This document shows, one piece after another, positions 5,977 through 13,755 of a stretch of 18,703 nt of DNA (its first letter is position 1; each line of letters starts with the position of its first letter). This DNA comes from an uncultured Megamonas sp. GTDB taxonomy: Bacteria; Bacillota; Negativicutes; Selenomonadales; Selenomonadaceae. The notes below the pieces were generated by a model. That model was not told the DNA's origin and ran no database searches. It saw only the letters and a program-made list of their open reading frames with translations. A program made the position numbers and the translations under genes. The stretch spans positions 1 through 18,703 of the forward strand of contig USIX01000028.1 of the NCBI GenBank assembly GCA_900554895.1. The letters run 5' to 3'.

Positions 5977-7786
5977 CTATATCATACCCTTTCGTCTTTA
6001 ACCATTCGAGCATGGCTTTTCCTAATTCGTTCGGTTTACCCAGCTGAGAATTAGAAAACACCTCTGCAAAAAATTCAGCAAAATTACTATTACCATATTC
6101 AGAAATATTATCCTTCAATATGAAATTCTTATTGTTTTTGGTAGCAATATTTACAATCTCTCTAAAACACTTCATTTGAACATTGTTTATAATTTTATAA
6201 AAACGGCTAAATTTTCCTTTGGCAGTTTTTTTATTATAGTCTATTGTTGCTTGTAACTTTTCTAAACCGTAAGAAATCATTGCATCATAAACTAATTTAT
6301 TCTGTAACATATGCCCATACTCGTGAGTTACTGTATAAATTGATAAGTTTTCTTCTGCTACTGGCATTTTAAAACCATTTTTAATCATTTCTTTTTGATT
6401 TTCTATATATTGTGTCCTATTTGCAAATCCTAACGGACATAAAGAAAGATTTTGGTCAATAGGATTAGTTGTTCTGAAAGAAGTATATGCTAGAGCCTGT
6501 CCATTAGGTATCGAGGATATTGTAGGATTTTTAGATAAATGAACAACTCCGAATTTATTTTCAAGATTTATTAATTGATTAGTAACTTCAATAGCTAATG
6601 TTTTATCTACTTTACTGAAAGAGCTTTCAACCTTAACAAAACCCACTTTATTTATCAAAGCCGGTTCTACATCTTCGTATTTTGTTATCTTTATTATATC
6701 ATTTTTCCTTGCTTTTGGCTTCTTGTTTGCTTTTTCCCATTGGCTAAACGACATACTTTCTTCGATATAGACTTTATAATAATCGTCATAATTCATAGCG
6801 GCAGGAATAATAATTCGCTTGCCGTTCTTATCTTTAGCCGTACGCTTGCCGCGTCCTGTATCATAATCGGTTAGATTGCCCGCAATCGTTGAACGGCAGT
6901 GCGGATGTAGCGGCGGCATATTTGTTCCGGGTGTTGCACTGTCCACCGGATAAACTTTGCGGTCATGCGCCCGGCATACGGTAGATGTTTTTTTGTCCAA
7001 AGTAGCCAGAAATATATAGTATTTCATGTCGCTGTCTTTTATACTGTCCAGTGCCGCCCGATTTTGCACATAATTCATTTCAGTTCGGACAAGGCGCGTT
7101 GCCTCATACTTGCCAACATTCATGCGTTGCTGAACGAGTTTTGCCATTTTATTAATAGATACGCCGCGATGAAAGCCGTTTGTAATTTCATTTTTGATAA
7201 GTTTGGCCAGTTTGTCCGTATTTTTCCAGATACGCTGGCTATAGTTTTTACCACTCCACGAAGCATTTAAAACTTTGCGTATTTTTTTATCATCAACTTC
7301 ACAGACAGACGACTTGATACCGATTGTCTTACCGATATCGAACAGATTTTTATAATAATTGTCTTTGTATACCCCACCCAGAAACTCTGTCATGCCTTTT
7401 TCGCTGTCCACGCCTAATTTGTAGAGATTTTTTAAAGTATCGCTATATAGTTTATCAAGACGTGAAATTCGTTTGCGCATGGCAAGGGTATTAAGTTCCA
7501 GCAATAGTTTATTGTCAGCGGTTGTATCTATGACATCCAGATATTCTTCCAGAGACATTCGCCACTGTTTAAACTCTTTGCCCATTAAAAGTTTATTGGC
7601 TTCCGCATAAGTCAGATTATTATCTTTAGCATATCTGCCGTATAAAACGGCGATATCATCATTAATACGGGAAAGAGCCTGCCCGTAATATTCGGCAAGC
7701 TCCTTTTCAATCGTATCTTTGGATTTTTTAGTCCATTCAGCTTCTCGTTTTTCCGCACGCTTTTTCCAGTAATCTTCATTATTCAT
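5969..7786 (-). CDS. MuF-type minor head protein fused to anthrax-lethal-factor-like zincin toxin domain
   Basis: A 605-residue, probably two-part protein. Residues 1-210 are charged and helical. Residues about 210-305 form the MuF/SPP1-gp7 head morphogenesis domain, with EATRLVRTEMNYVQNRAAL, TSTVCRAHDRKVYP and the Cys/His signature PPLHPHCRST (Cys297). A linker (MNYDDYYKVY) leads to a C-terminal domain from about 340 to 605 that is not part of MuF. There HEYGH (His488, Glu489, His492) is a zincin motif, and EYGNSNFAEFFAEVF gives Tyr564 and Glu571, the same Tyr-to-Glu spacing and AEFFAE context as the lethal factor catalytic domain. Likely zinc ligands are His488, His492 and Glu571 with Glu489 catalytic. 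Known: MuF proteins of temperate phages can carry polymorphic toxin domains. Inferred: this one is a peptidase carried in or delivered with the capsid. The C-terminal coding region is much richer in AT than the MuF part. Confidence 0.88.
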   Translation of the reverse strand: MNNEDYWKKRAEKREAEWTKKSKDTIEKELAEYYGQALSRINDDIAVLYGRYAKDNNLTYAEANKLLMGKEFKQWRMSLEEYLDVIDTTADNKLLLELNTLAMRKRISRLDKLYSDTLKNLYKLGVDSEKGMTEFLGGVYKDNYYKNLFDIGKTIGIKSSVCEVDDKKIRKVLNASWSGKNYSQRIWKNTDKLAKLIKNEITNGFHRGVSINKMAKLVQQRMNVGKYEATRLVRTEMNYVQNRAALDSIKDSDMKYYIFLATLDKKTSTVCRAHDRKVYPVDSATPGTNMPPLHPHCRSTIAGNLTDYDTGRGKRTAKDKNGKRIIIPAAMNYDDYYKVYIEESMSFSQWEKANKKPKARKNDIIKITKYEDVEPALINKVGFVKVESSFSKVDKTLAIEVTNQLINLENKFGVVHLSKNPTISSIPNGQALAYTSFRTTNPIDQNLSLCPLGFANRTQYIENQKEMIKNGFKMPVAEENLSIYTVTHEYGHMLQNKLVYDAMISYGLEKLQATIDYNKKTAKGKFSRFYKIINNVQMKCFREIVNIATKNNKNFILKDNISEYGNSNFAEFFAEVFSNSQLGKPNELGKAMLEWLKTKGYDIDD

Positions 7787-7794
7787 AAATTACC

Positions 7795-8769
7795 TTAGGC
7801 TGCTACAACTTTATGTTTAAAGGCTACCATGCGGATTTGTTTCGGTTCGTAAACGCGTTTCCAGTTCTGCGGGTTAGCAAGTTCTTCGCGGCTAGGGCTT
7901 TCCACATGTTCACGCACTGCATTCTGCCATGCTACGCCTCTCGGGTGCATAATGAAGCAACGGCGGTTGTAAAGCATATTGACGCCCGCGCCGAGATTAG
8001 GGTCGCGGTCCGTTTCCGTCTGCACAAATCCTACTGGAGAACCTTCACCATAGGCAATGGCACCGCGTCCGAATAAGTACGTCGTATAAATATCACCTTT
8101 AAATGGGCAACCGTCATCTACGATAACTCTGCGGTCCTGATACGTTTCAAATTCAACAGAATTACTGTCGCGTTCCGTAGAAATTAAGTTCTGCTGTTTA
8201 AGATAGGATTTTGTCTTAGAATGCATAACAACGCCCGTAAGCTGGTCCTGCGCATCGCCCAGAAGCTGAAGCGCGTCAATAAATGTGCTTGCAGAAATAT
8301 TTGCATTTTTACCGGCTTTTCCGGAAATATCAAGCACGTGGTCCTTCATAGTATTTGCACTAAATACGCCTTTTAACAGATTAATAAGTTCTTTCTGATA
8401 TTCTCTAGCCCAATAAGAGGAAACAAGTTCTGCAATAGCTTTCATCGGGTCGCTTCCAGCAAGTGCCGCTGCTAAATTTGTTGCAGACCATTTCTGCTGG
8501 CGCATAATTGTCGTGGATACATCTTTGCTGGATGTGATTTTCTGAAACTCAATCGTTTCTCCCTCGATAATATTCTGCGCGTCGCCCGTTAAATCTTCAA
8601 AAAACGGCATATTGTGAGTGCGTGCCGCTTCGCTTGCAAGTCTGGAAAATTCCGGACTTGTCGTGATTATTCCGCTCTGAAATAAAGCGGATTTTTCCAT
8701 TGTACGATTAATTACGTACGGATTAAAAAGCTCCGGTACAATGATATCCGCAAGTGTTGTTCCTGCCAT
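7795..8769 (-). CDS. Major capsid protein
   Basis: A 324-residue shell subunit expected to have the HK97 fold. It starts MAGTTLADIIVPELFNPYVI, the typical opening of Gram-positive phage coat proteins of this group, has the N-arm and E-loop-like stretch around GDAQNIIEGETIEFQKITSS, a spine helix (AIAELVSSYWAREYQKELIN) and the C-terminal part containing RRVIVDDGCPFKGDIYTTYL, LFGRGAIAYGEG and RRCFIMHPRGVAW, phrases frequent in this family. Its ATG overlaps the scaffold stop (TAATG) with GGAGGT 9 bases upstream. High expression is expected. No protease gene is seen, in line with a separate scaffold. Confidence 0.93.
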   Translation of the reverse strand: MAGTTLADIIVPELFNPYVINRTMEKSALFQSGIITTSPEFSRLASEAARTHNMPFFEDLTGDAQNIIEGETIEFQKITSSKDVSTTIMRQQKWSATNLAAALAGSDPMKAIAELVSSYWAREYQKELINLLKGVFSANTMKDHVLDISGKAGKNANISASTFIDALQLLGDAQDQLTGVVMHSKTKSYLKQQNLISTERDSNSVEFETYQDRRVIVDDGCPFKGDIYTTYLFGRGAIAYGEGSPVGFVQTETDRDPNLGAGVNMLYNRRCFIMHPRGVAWQNAVREHVESPSREELANPQNWKRVYEPKQIRMVAFKHKVVAA

Positions 8770-9410
8770 TAATTAAAACCTCCAATGCTAACGCCTGCTT
8801 CCTGTGCCAAAGATTTAGCCAGTGCAGGGTTTTCCTTAAATAATTTTCCCTGTTCCGTCATGTTGAATGTTTCTTTTTTAAACGGATTTACTTTATTTTC
8901 GCCGTTTCCGCCAGCAGGCTCGTATCCGGTGCCGCCTTTTGGCTTTCCGTCTTTAAATAAGAAAGGCTTAGACTGTTTCAGAGGTGTAATCTGTTCATCT
9001 AAGCCTGCAACTGTGCCGTCATCAGACACAATTAATTTAGTTTTGTCAATTAAGCCCGCCACGATATCCACATCTTGCGCTGTGCTACTTAATTTTAGCT
9101 TTACCGCGCTGTCAATGCGGAGGTTTTTCAAATCCGTTTCATACTTTGTTTTTGCGGATTTGTTATCTTCCTGTAGCTGCTTAATCGTGGATTCAAGCTT
9201 TTCCTTGTCGCCAACCGTCTTTTTCAGCGTTTCGAGTTGTTTATCACGCTCTTTAATCTGTGTTTCAAGATTGGATTTTGCCGCGGCGGCTTCATCAAAT
9301 TTTGTTTTTTCTACGTAATTATCTTTTAAAAAGTTCTTTAAACCTTCAGTAGCCTTTTTCTTAGCTTCACCGTCAAGATTTAACGAAGCAATATATTCTT
9401 CAATATTCAT
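8769..9410 (-). CDS. Phage scaffolding protein (minor structural GP20 family)
   Basis: A 213-residue protein with a long charged coiled coil at about residues 30-95 (FDEAAAAKSNLETQIKERDK, LETLKKTVGDKEKLESTIKQ), then a helix with SAVKLKLSSTAQDVDIVAGL and a Gly/Pro-rich flexible part (KPKGGTGYEPAGGNGENK). This is the classic architecture of the GP20/scaffold family, which fills the procapsid and leaves before DNA packaging. AAGGAGAT lies 6 bases before the ATG. Adjacent and coupled to the capsid gene. Confidence 0.92.
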   Translation of the reverse strand: MNIEEYIASLNLDGEAKKKATEGLKNFLKDNYVEKTKFDEAAAAKSNLETQIKERDKQLETLKKTVGDKEKLESTIKQLQEDNKSAKTKYETDLKNLRIDSAVKLKLSSTAQDVDIVAGLIDKTKLIVSDDGTVAGLDEQITPLKQSKPFLFKDGKPKGGTGYEPAGGNGENKVNPFKKETFNMTEQGKLFKENPALAKSLAQEAGVSIGGFN

Positions 9411-9421
9411 GTTTTATCTCC

Positions 9422-9874
9422 TTATCCGGCAGTATATGTGCCTGTAATATTTGCGGTACTTTCATCATCCAAATGAGCTGTACCGGAAATAGAACTTCCT
9501 GTGATTGTGAGCTCAATAGATGTGATTTTTGCACCCGTATCACCTTTAGCACCTGCCGCGCCATCTTTACCGGCAGGTCCCTGCTCTCCTGTATCGCCTT
9601 TCGGTCCTTGCTCGCCAGTATCGCCCTTGTCTCCTTTTTCGCCTTTGAGCGAATCAAGAAATTCAGTTTCCGTTTTATCGGTATTGCCTTCCTGCTCTTT
9701 CCAGATTTCAAAAGCAGATTTACCGTCTGCACCGTTTTTACCGTTGGTACCGTCAGTTCCCGCCGGTCCCGGTGTCATAGCGCGATTATTGGCATCTTCT
9801 ATGCCCTGTTCCATATTATTCATCAAAGTTTTTGTAATAAGTTCTCCGTCCTGCCAATCATGTTTTGTATACAT
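9422..9874 (-). CDS. Collagen-like head fibre protein
   Basis: A 150-residue three-part protein. Residues 1-33 ([20 protein letters not shown], then EQGIEDA) form the small N-terminal anchor seen in phi29-type head fibre and related phage proteins. Two Gly-X-Y runs follow: six triplets from Gly36 and thirteen from Gly78 to about residue 116 ([19 protein letters not shown]), split by the frequent phage linker [20 protein letters not shown]. The last 34 residues ([20 protein letters not shown]) form a short beta domain. The protein should be a trimeric fibre standing on the capsid surface; its place between portal and scaffold rather than with tail genes supports a head location. Start supported by AAAGGAAG. 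Confidence 0.8.
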   Translation of the reverse strand: MYTKHDWQDGELITKTLMNNMEQGIEDANNRAMTPGPAGTDGTNGKNGADGKSAFEIWKEQEGNTDKTETEFLDSLKGEKGDKGDTGEQGPKGDTGEQGPAGKDGAAGAKGDTGAKITSIELTITGSSISGTAHLDDESTANITGTYTAG

Positions 9875-9892
9875 AGTTTTATTCTTCCTTTC

Positions 9893-10099
9893 TTATTTTC
9901 TTATTTTGGATTGATTAATTTTTGCTTTGCCGATTACAGCTTCAGTAATATCTTCCTCTGTATCGCCGTTGTATTCCGTATTGGTTTTAATACAATACTG
10001 GATAATGCGGATTATTTCATATTCATTTAAATCCGCCACTTTTGAAAAAGGAAAATCTTTACCAAATGCCGTGTAATACTCTTTCATCCATTTGTACAT
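9893..10099 (-). CDS. Small hypothetical protein between portal and head fibre
   Basis: A 68-residue soluble protein (MYKWMKEYYTAFGKDFPFSK), mainly helical, with EYEIIRIIQYCIKTNTEYNG in the middle and a basic tail. The ATG overlaps the portal stop (TAATG at 10097-10101), so it is read by coupling. I do not recognise a domain. Small proteins of this kind are common at this place in Gram-positive phage head clusters, and a role in head assembly is possible but not shown. Confidence 0.7.
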   Translation of the reverse strand: MYKWMKEYYTAFGKDFPFSKVADLNEYEIIRIIQYCIKTNTEYNGDTEEDITEAVIGKAKINQSKIRK

Positions 10100-11505
10100 T
10101 ATTCATCACCACCTTTGCCATTATCACCTTCGTCGTTATAAATATCCTGCTGTTCCTTCTGCTCTTTGGCAATCTGCTTTTCTTCCTGTTCCGGGTCATC
10201 AACAAGAGGGTGATTTTTTATGATAGTTTTATCAGAAATAATACCTTTAGATTTACTGCAAATATCTACAAGCTCGCTCTCGCTTCGGATAGCGTTTCTT
10301 GTCCATGTCTGGATAATATTTTTGACATCCTTGTTGTGATAGCGACAAATAGCTCGAATCAGTTCACCGAAACCAAGACGAAATTCAGTTTCCATCAACC
10401 CCGCTTTAAGTTCTAGGAGTGAGTATAAAAACTTCATAGCCTCACCGCTGGTAGAGTCGAACCCCTGCTGTTGCGGGTCTATGCCTTGTCCCATGGAAAA
10501 GATAGCTTTCCGCGTAGTTTCCAAGAGTTCTTTTCTTGCTTCTACCGGTATTTCTATAGTTATTGTAGAAAGTCCGCTTTGGTCGCCTGTACCTGCGCTG
10601 TCCAGCGAAATTGTTTTGTATTTTTTTAAGTTACGTAAAAACTCATAAACACCTTTTTCACCGTTTTCCGTAATTCCACCGTAATTGGTAATAACAAAAA
10701 GAACTTGCTGTATGTCTTCCAAATCGTTTACAAAACCGGAATAGGTTTTGTCGTAACTATCGATAAGTTTTTTTATATTATCTAAATCGCTTGTTTTAAG
10801 ATTATTATTAGCAAACGCAATAAACGGAACATCGCCCATATTATGCGTATAAATATTGGAAGAGTTATCTTCGCCTGTTGCTGCGGTATCATAAAAAAAC
10901 ATCGGGTAGTCAGCCAAATCGTTTCTTATAGAATACTCTTTGCCATTGCGGCACCGAAATGCCTGACACTGTGTATCCGTCCAATATTCGTATACCGTCC
11001 AACTGATGCCTTCGTCGTCGATATCTGTGTAGTATCTCAAAACTGCCAAAAGTTTTTTATCTAGTTTTTTTGACCATACCGGAATAACTTGCGTTGACGG
11101 AACAACAGCATAGCAAAATCCTTTCTCCTCATCATACCAGTAATGAAGCCATGCCATACCACTGTTTGATGCATTAACGCATAAATCTTTACATTTTTTA
11201 GCGTAGCTATCGCCCAATGTATCAGTAATCAAAGCATTCAGCTCATTGTTTTTCGTATCGAAAATCGGTGGATACGTAAATAGATAACTTGCTTTTTGAT
11301 TTACAAGCAGATTGTAAAAACTGAACGGTACACGATTGTCTGCGCTTCTTAGAGGATTTTTTATATCTTCGAAACAATGTTCCTTATCCAGCAGAATATC
11401 ATTTTCAACTTTGTAATATCGCTCTGACACATCTGATTTCATAATAAAATCGCTGTGCCTTGCTACATATTCGGATATCAGTTTTTTTGCTACTTCTAAA
11501 TTCAA
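10099..11505 (-). CDS. Phage portal protein (SPP1 gp6 family)
   Basis: A 468-residue protein forming the dodecameric ring through which DNA enters and leaves the head. Family signs: near the N-terminus RYYKVENDILLDKEHCFEDI and SADNRVPFSFYNLLVNQKAS (the R-x-P-x-x-x-x-x-x-L-V-N-Q-K phrase is highly typical), then YLFTYPPIF, a WLHYWYDEEKGFCYAVVPST strand pair, the crown-to-stem region with NLKTSDLDNIKKLIDSYDKT and SGFVNDLEDIQQV, and an acidic Gln/Glu-rich tail (PLVDDPEQEEKQIAKEQKEQ). Translation starts at TTG (11503-11505) with GGAGGTG 5 bases upstream; no better ATG is available. Confidence 0.93.
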   Translation of the reverse strand: MNLEVAKKLISEYVARHSDFIMKSDVSERYYKVENDILLDKEHCFEDIKNPLRSADNRVPFSFYNLLVNQKASYLFTYPPIFDTKNNELNALITDTLGDSYAKKCKDLCVNASNSGMAWLHYWYDEEKGFCYAVVPSTQVIPVWSKKLDKKLLAVLRYYTDIDDEGISWTVYEYWTDTQCQAFRCRNGKEYSIRNDLADYPMFFYDTAATGEDNSSNIYTHNMGDVPFIAFANNNLKTSDLDNIKKLIDSYDKTYSGFVNDLEDIQQVLFVITNYGGITENGEKGVYEFLRNLKKYKTISLDSAGTGDQSGLSTITIEIPVEARKELLETTRKAIFSMGQGIDPQQQGFDSTSGEAMKFLYSLLELKAGLMETEFRLGFGELIRAICRYHNKDVKNIIQTWTRNAIRSESELVDICSKSKGIISDKTIIKNHPLVDDPEQEEKQIAKEQKEQQDIYNDEGDNGKGGDE

Positions 11506-11517
11506 AATTTCACCTCC

Positions 11518-12768
11518 TTACCAAAAGCTTTTCTTATTTCTAACCGGCATGTCGTTTATAAAAGCATAGCGGCAGGCGTCGATTGCATGGTTGTTTTTAT
11601 CCGGATATGCCGATATAAACTCATCATCTTTGTTTCGTTCGTATTCATAGTTTACGAACTCTTTATAAGTGTTCGGACATTTGCGCCGGTCAATATATAT
11701 ATGATTTAAGCTTTGAAGCCATTTCATACCGTAATTTACGCTGTCAGGTCCTTTTTTAGCACCATATACATTGAGCCCTAGATTTCTAAGCTCTACAATA
11801 CTTTTTGGCTCAGCACTGTCTGCCATAATAACGGAATGTGTATACCGCTTTAGCTTTTGCTTAATCTTTTCGGCTGCCGCTTCATTGGTTAGTTTTATTT
11901 GATAAATTTCATCAAACAGATACAGATTATTGTACTTGCTGTCATAAGCACCCTGAATATAAGCAAAGGCATCCACGGCAAAACCAAAGTCGATACCGTG
12001 GCGTACCGTTTTAAAACCGTTTATCATTGCATCGGTGATTGTCAGCTCTTCCACGTTTTCAAATACGTTGCCGCCGGTGCCGATTGCCTTTCCGATAAAC
12101 TGGTGCAGATATTTTTTGTAATTCTGCTCGCGGCACGTTCCCGCTTCAATCAAAAACTGCTCGCCGAGCCACGCTTTCGGTACATCGAGATAGCAGGAAG
12201 TATGAACGATTTTATCAGAGCGCGGATTGGTCGCCTCGTAATTAACCCATGCGTTTTTACTCTTCGGTGGATTATACGAGTAAAACACCCAGAATTTATC
12301 GCCGCCACGCAATACGGACTGATTGAGCGTGTCAATTTCATTCATGCCCGTGAACTCATCCAGTTCCTCATACCAGCAATAGGCAAAATAACCTTTTCTA
12401 AGTTTCACCGATTTCGTCTTTTTCGGGTCGTCGCATCCGCGAAAGATAATGCGTTGCCCGGTCGGCTTGTACGTAATTCCCAGCGGAGAAAGATTTATCC
12501 GCCAAAAATCCGCCACGTTTAACTTGTCTATCGCCCAGTTGAGCTGTTCAAATACGCTTTCTTTTAAATAGTGGCCAACTTTGCGGAACACAATCGCATT
12601 GTAATTGGGATTTTTCATCATGCCTGTGATGATTTCAAGGCTGATAAACGAAGATTTCGTACTGCCGCGTCCGCCGCGTAGCCAGTAATGCGTGTATTCA
12701 TGATTTTTTATCTGATGATGCAGTCTGTAAAACACCGGTGCAATCAATTCATTCAAACTCGTCCGCAC
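11518..12768 (-). CDS. Terminase large subunit (PBSX / XtmB family)
   Basis: A 416-residue motor that cuts concatemeric DNA and pumps it into the head. ATPase: Walker A GGRGSTKS at 32-39, Walker B with FAYCWYEELDEF (Glu134/Glu135). RNase H-like nuclease: Asp260 in HGIDFGFAVDAFAY, Asp317 in MADSAEPKSI and Asp397 in NHAIDACRYAF, which should bind the metal ions. Length is normal for the XtmB type. The start is GTG at 12768 with GGAGGTGA 7 bases upstream; this overlaps the end of the small subunit by 20 bases. Intact, with no missing key residue. Confidence 0.95.
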   Translation of the reverse strand: MRTSLNELIAPVFYRLHHQIKNHEYTHYWLRGGRGSTKSSFISLEIITGMMKNPNYNAIVFRKVGHYLKESVFEQLNWAIDKLNVADFWRINLSPLGITYKPTGQRIIFRGCDDPKKTKSVKLRKGYFAYCWYEELDEFTGMNEIDTLNQSVLRGGDKFWVFYSYNPPKSKNAWVNYEATNPRSDKIVHTSCYLDVPKAWLGEQFLIEAGTCREQNYKKYLHQFIGKAIGTGGNVFENVEELTITDAMINGFKTVRHGIDFGFAVDAFAYIQGAYDSKYNNLYLFDEIYQIKLTNEAAAEKIKQKLKRYTHSVIMADSAEPKSIVELRNLGLNVYGAKKGPDSVNYGMKWLQSLNHIYIDRRKCPNTYKEFVNYEYERNKDDEFISAYPDKNNHAIDACRYAFINDMPVRNKKSFW

Positions 12769-13432
12769 CAGTTTTCACCTCCACATTCGGCACATTGTCC
12801 ACGATTTCAACTTTTGCTGGATTATCATTTTCACGTGTTTTAGCGATTTCTGCCTTAAGCTTTTCAATACGAAGTTGCTGTTCATCGGTGGCAAGTTGAG
12901 AGCGGCAAAGTTCATCGTACTGCTTAATAAGGCTCATAAGTGTACCCATTGCCCGCGACTGCGCAATTAAAAAGGAAGCCTGCTTTTCGTAGGCTTCCGT
13001 ATATTGAAATGCAATGCTTTCGCCCTCCATCGTTATTCTTTTCGTGTAATCATCCGCATTTTCCACAAACATTATTTTCTGTGAACGGATTATCGCCGCG
13101 TATTTTAAACAGATATTTTCCCATAAAATATCCAGCGGCGACATTTTCTCGATACTGCCGACAAGCTCCAGTGTTTCCGCCGGCAAATATTTAGAAAACA
13201 AACCATGTTTTATAGCGTTGGCATTTTTAAAAGGCGCTCCTCGTGTTTCGTTACTTTTTTGTTTTGTTTGAACTTTATTTTGCGTATCATTTTTTTGTAC
13301 CCATTTATCTTTATAAGCCCAGCGTTTAACAGTGCTCACGCTGATTTTATACTGCTTGGAAATTTCTTCAAAATTGGCTCCGTTTTGATACGCTTTTCGT
13401 ATCATTTTCTTTATCTTTTCATCATAAGCCAT
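12749..13432 (-). CDS. Terminase small subunit (PBSX / XtmA family)
   Basis: A 227-residue protein that recognises the packaging site. The N-terminal helix-turn-helix is plain (AYQNGANFEEISKQYKISVS followed by TVKRWAYKDKW), then a basic linker with RGAPFKNANAIKHGLFSKYL, the phrase that identifies PBSX-type small terminases, then the helical oligomerisation part (YTEAYEKQASFLIAQSRAMG). The purine-rich GAGGAGGA lies very close to the ATG, and AGGTGG further up may be used instead. It is the first gene of the late operon. Confidence 0.9.
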   Translation of the reverse strand: MAYDEKIKKMIRKAYQNGANFEEISKQYKISVSTVKRWAYKDKWVQKNDTQNKVQTKQKSNETRGAPFKNANAIKHGLFSKYLPAETLELVGSIEKMSPLDILWENICLKYAAIIRSQKIMFVENADDYTKRITMEGESIAFQYTEAYEKQASFLIAQSRAMGTLMSLIKQYDELCRSQLATDEQQLRIEKLKAEIAKTRENDNPAKVEIVDNVPNVEVKTGADEFE

Positions 13433-13460
13433 TCCTCCTCACCACCTGATTTTCTGTACT

Positions 13461-13489
13461 AAAAAAGCCGCCATCAAACTGACAGCGAC
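13461..13489 (-). terminator. Leftward intrinsic terminator ahead of the terminase operon
   Basis: The minus strand reads GTCGCT-(11 bases)-GGCGGC followed by TTTTTT, a 6-bp stem with two G-T wobbles plus a six-base T tract. It lies 29 bases before the small terminase ATG and overlaps the -35 box of the plus-strand promoter. Its place suits the end of a short leftward RNA antisense to the small plus-strand gene, or a point of control for late readthrough. Confidence 0.5.
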
Positions 13490-13507
13490 TATATATTATG
13501 CTATAAT
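13479..13507 (+). promoter_or_regulatory. Sigma-70-type promoter for the small plus-strand gene
   Basis: CTGACA (13479-13484), 17-base spacer, TATAAT (13502-13507). Only one base differs from consensus, making it one of the strongest promoter matches in the window. Start of transcription would be near 13514, giving an RNA of about 205 bases up to the terminator at 13685-13719. Being constitutive in appearance, it may be active in the lysogen while the late operon is silent. Confidence 0.75.
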
Positions 13508-13523
13508 ATTTTCGTTGCTCAAA

Positions 13524-13548
13524 CCTCTCAACTCCGGCAACAGAGAGG
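13524..13548 (+). promoter_or_regulatory. 5'UTR hairpin that can mask the ribosome binding site
   Basis: CCTCTC (13524-13529) can pair perfectly with GAGAGG (13543-13548), which is part of the very strong Shine-Dalgarno GAGAGGAGGTG ahead of the GTG start. Folding would hide the site, a feature known from type I toxin mRNAs. The pairing is visible; its effect is inferred. Confidence 0.5.
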
Positions 13549-13559
13549 AGGTGTTCAAC

Positions 13560-13649
13560 GTGGATTTAATCGACTTTATACTGCTCGTCATGGTAAACGT
13601 AGTTGCCTACTACGTATGCAAATGGTTGGATAAGCAGTTTTTTGAGTAA
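13560..13649 (+). CDS. 29-residue hydrophobic peptide, type I toxin-like
   Basis: The only convincing plus-strand gene. It starts at GTG with GAGAGGAGGTG upstream and ends TAA. The peptide is one membrane helix (MDLIDFILLVMVNVVAYYVC) followed by a short charged tail (KWLDKQFFE). It has its own promoter, a 5'UTR hairpin, and a terminator 36 bases after the stop, so it forms a complete RNA unit of about 205 bases. Size, single helix with charged C-terminus and masked ribosome binding site are the marks of type I toxins such as the Fst/TxpA/BsrG groups; I do not recognise the precise family and no similarity to those is claimed. Leftward late transcription would produce antisense RNA to it. Alternative roles: small membrane regulator or holin-like peptide. 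Confidence 0.65.
   Translation: MDLIDFILLVMVNVVAYYVCKWLDKQFFE
13575..13580 (-). promoter_or_regulatory. Possible -10 box for a short antisense RNA
   Basis: TATAAA on the minus strand inside the start of the small plus-strand gene. A transcript from about 13568 to the T tract at 13461 would be roughly 108 bases and would cover the start codon, ribosome binding site and leader of the toxin-like mRNA. No good -35 box was seen at the proper distance, so this is weak. Confidence 0.25.
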
Positions 13650-13684
13650 CCAGCCTGACGCTCCAGCATTAGCGTAATAATGTA

Positions 13685-13719
13685 AAAAGCCCCAGGAACT
13701 AGCACTTCCCGGGGCTTTT
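13685..13719. terminator. Bidirectional intrinsic terminator
   Basis: AAAAGCCCC (13685-13693) and GGGGCTTTT (13711-13719) form a 9-bp stem that continues past one A/C mismatch through GGAA/TTCC. T runs follow on both strands. It ends the small plus-strand mRNA and lies in the path of leftward transcription toward the terminase genes. Confidence 0.8.
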
Positions 13720-13755
13720 GTGTCCAACAATGGATTTAATCGTTTGCCTACCCAT

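Noticed and set aside
9400..9732. Minus-strand open frame of 110 codons within the head fibre gene
   Set aside because: It is a shifted reading of the Gly-X-Y repeats; repeat DNA keeps all frames open. No ribosome binding site.
11899..12522. Long plus-strand frame of 207 codons opposite the large terminase
   Set aside because: Antisense to a conserved gene with intact motifs; no ribosome binding site or recognisable domain.
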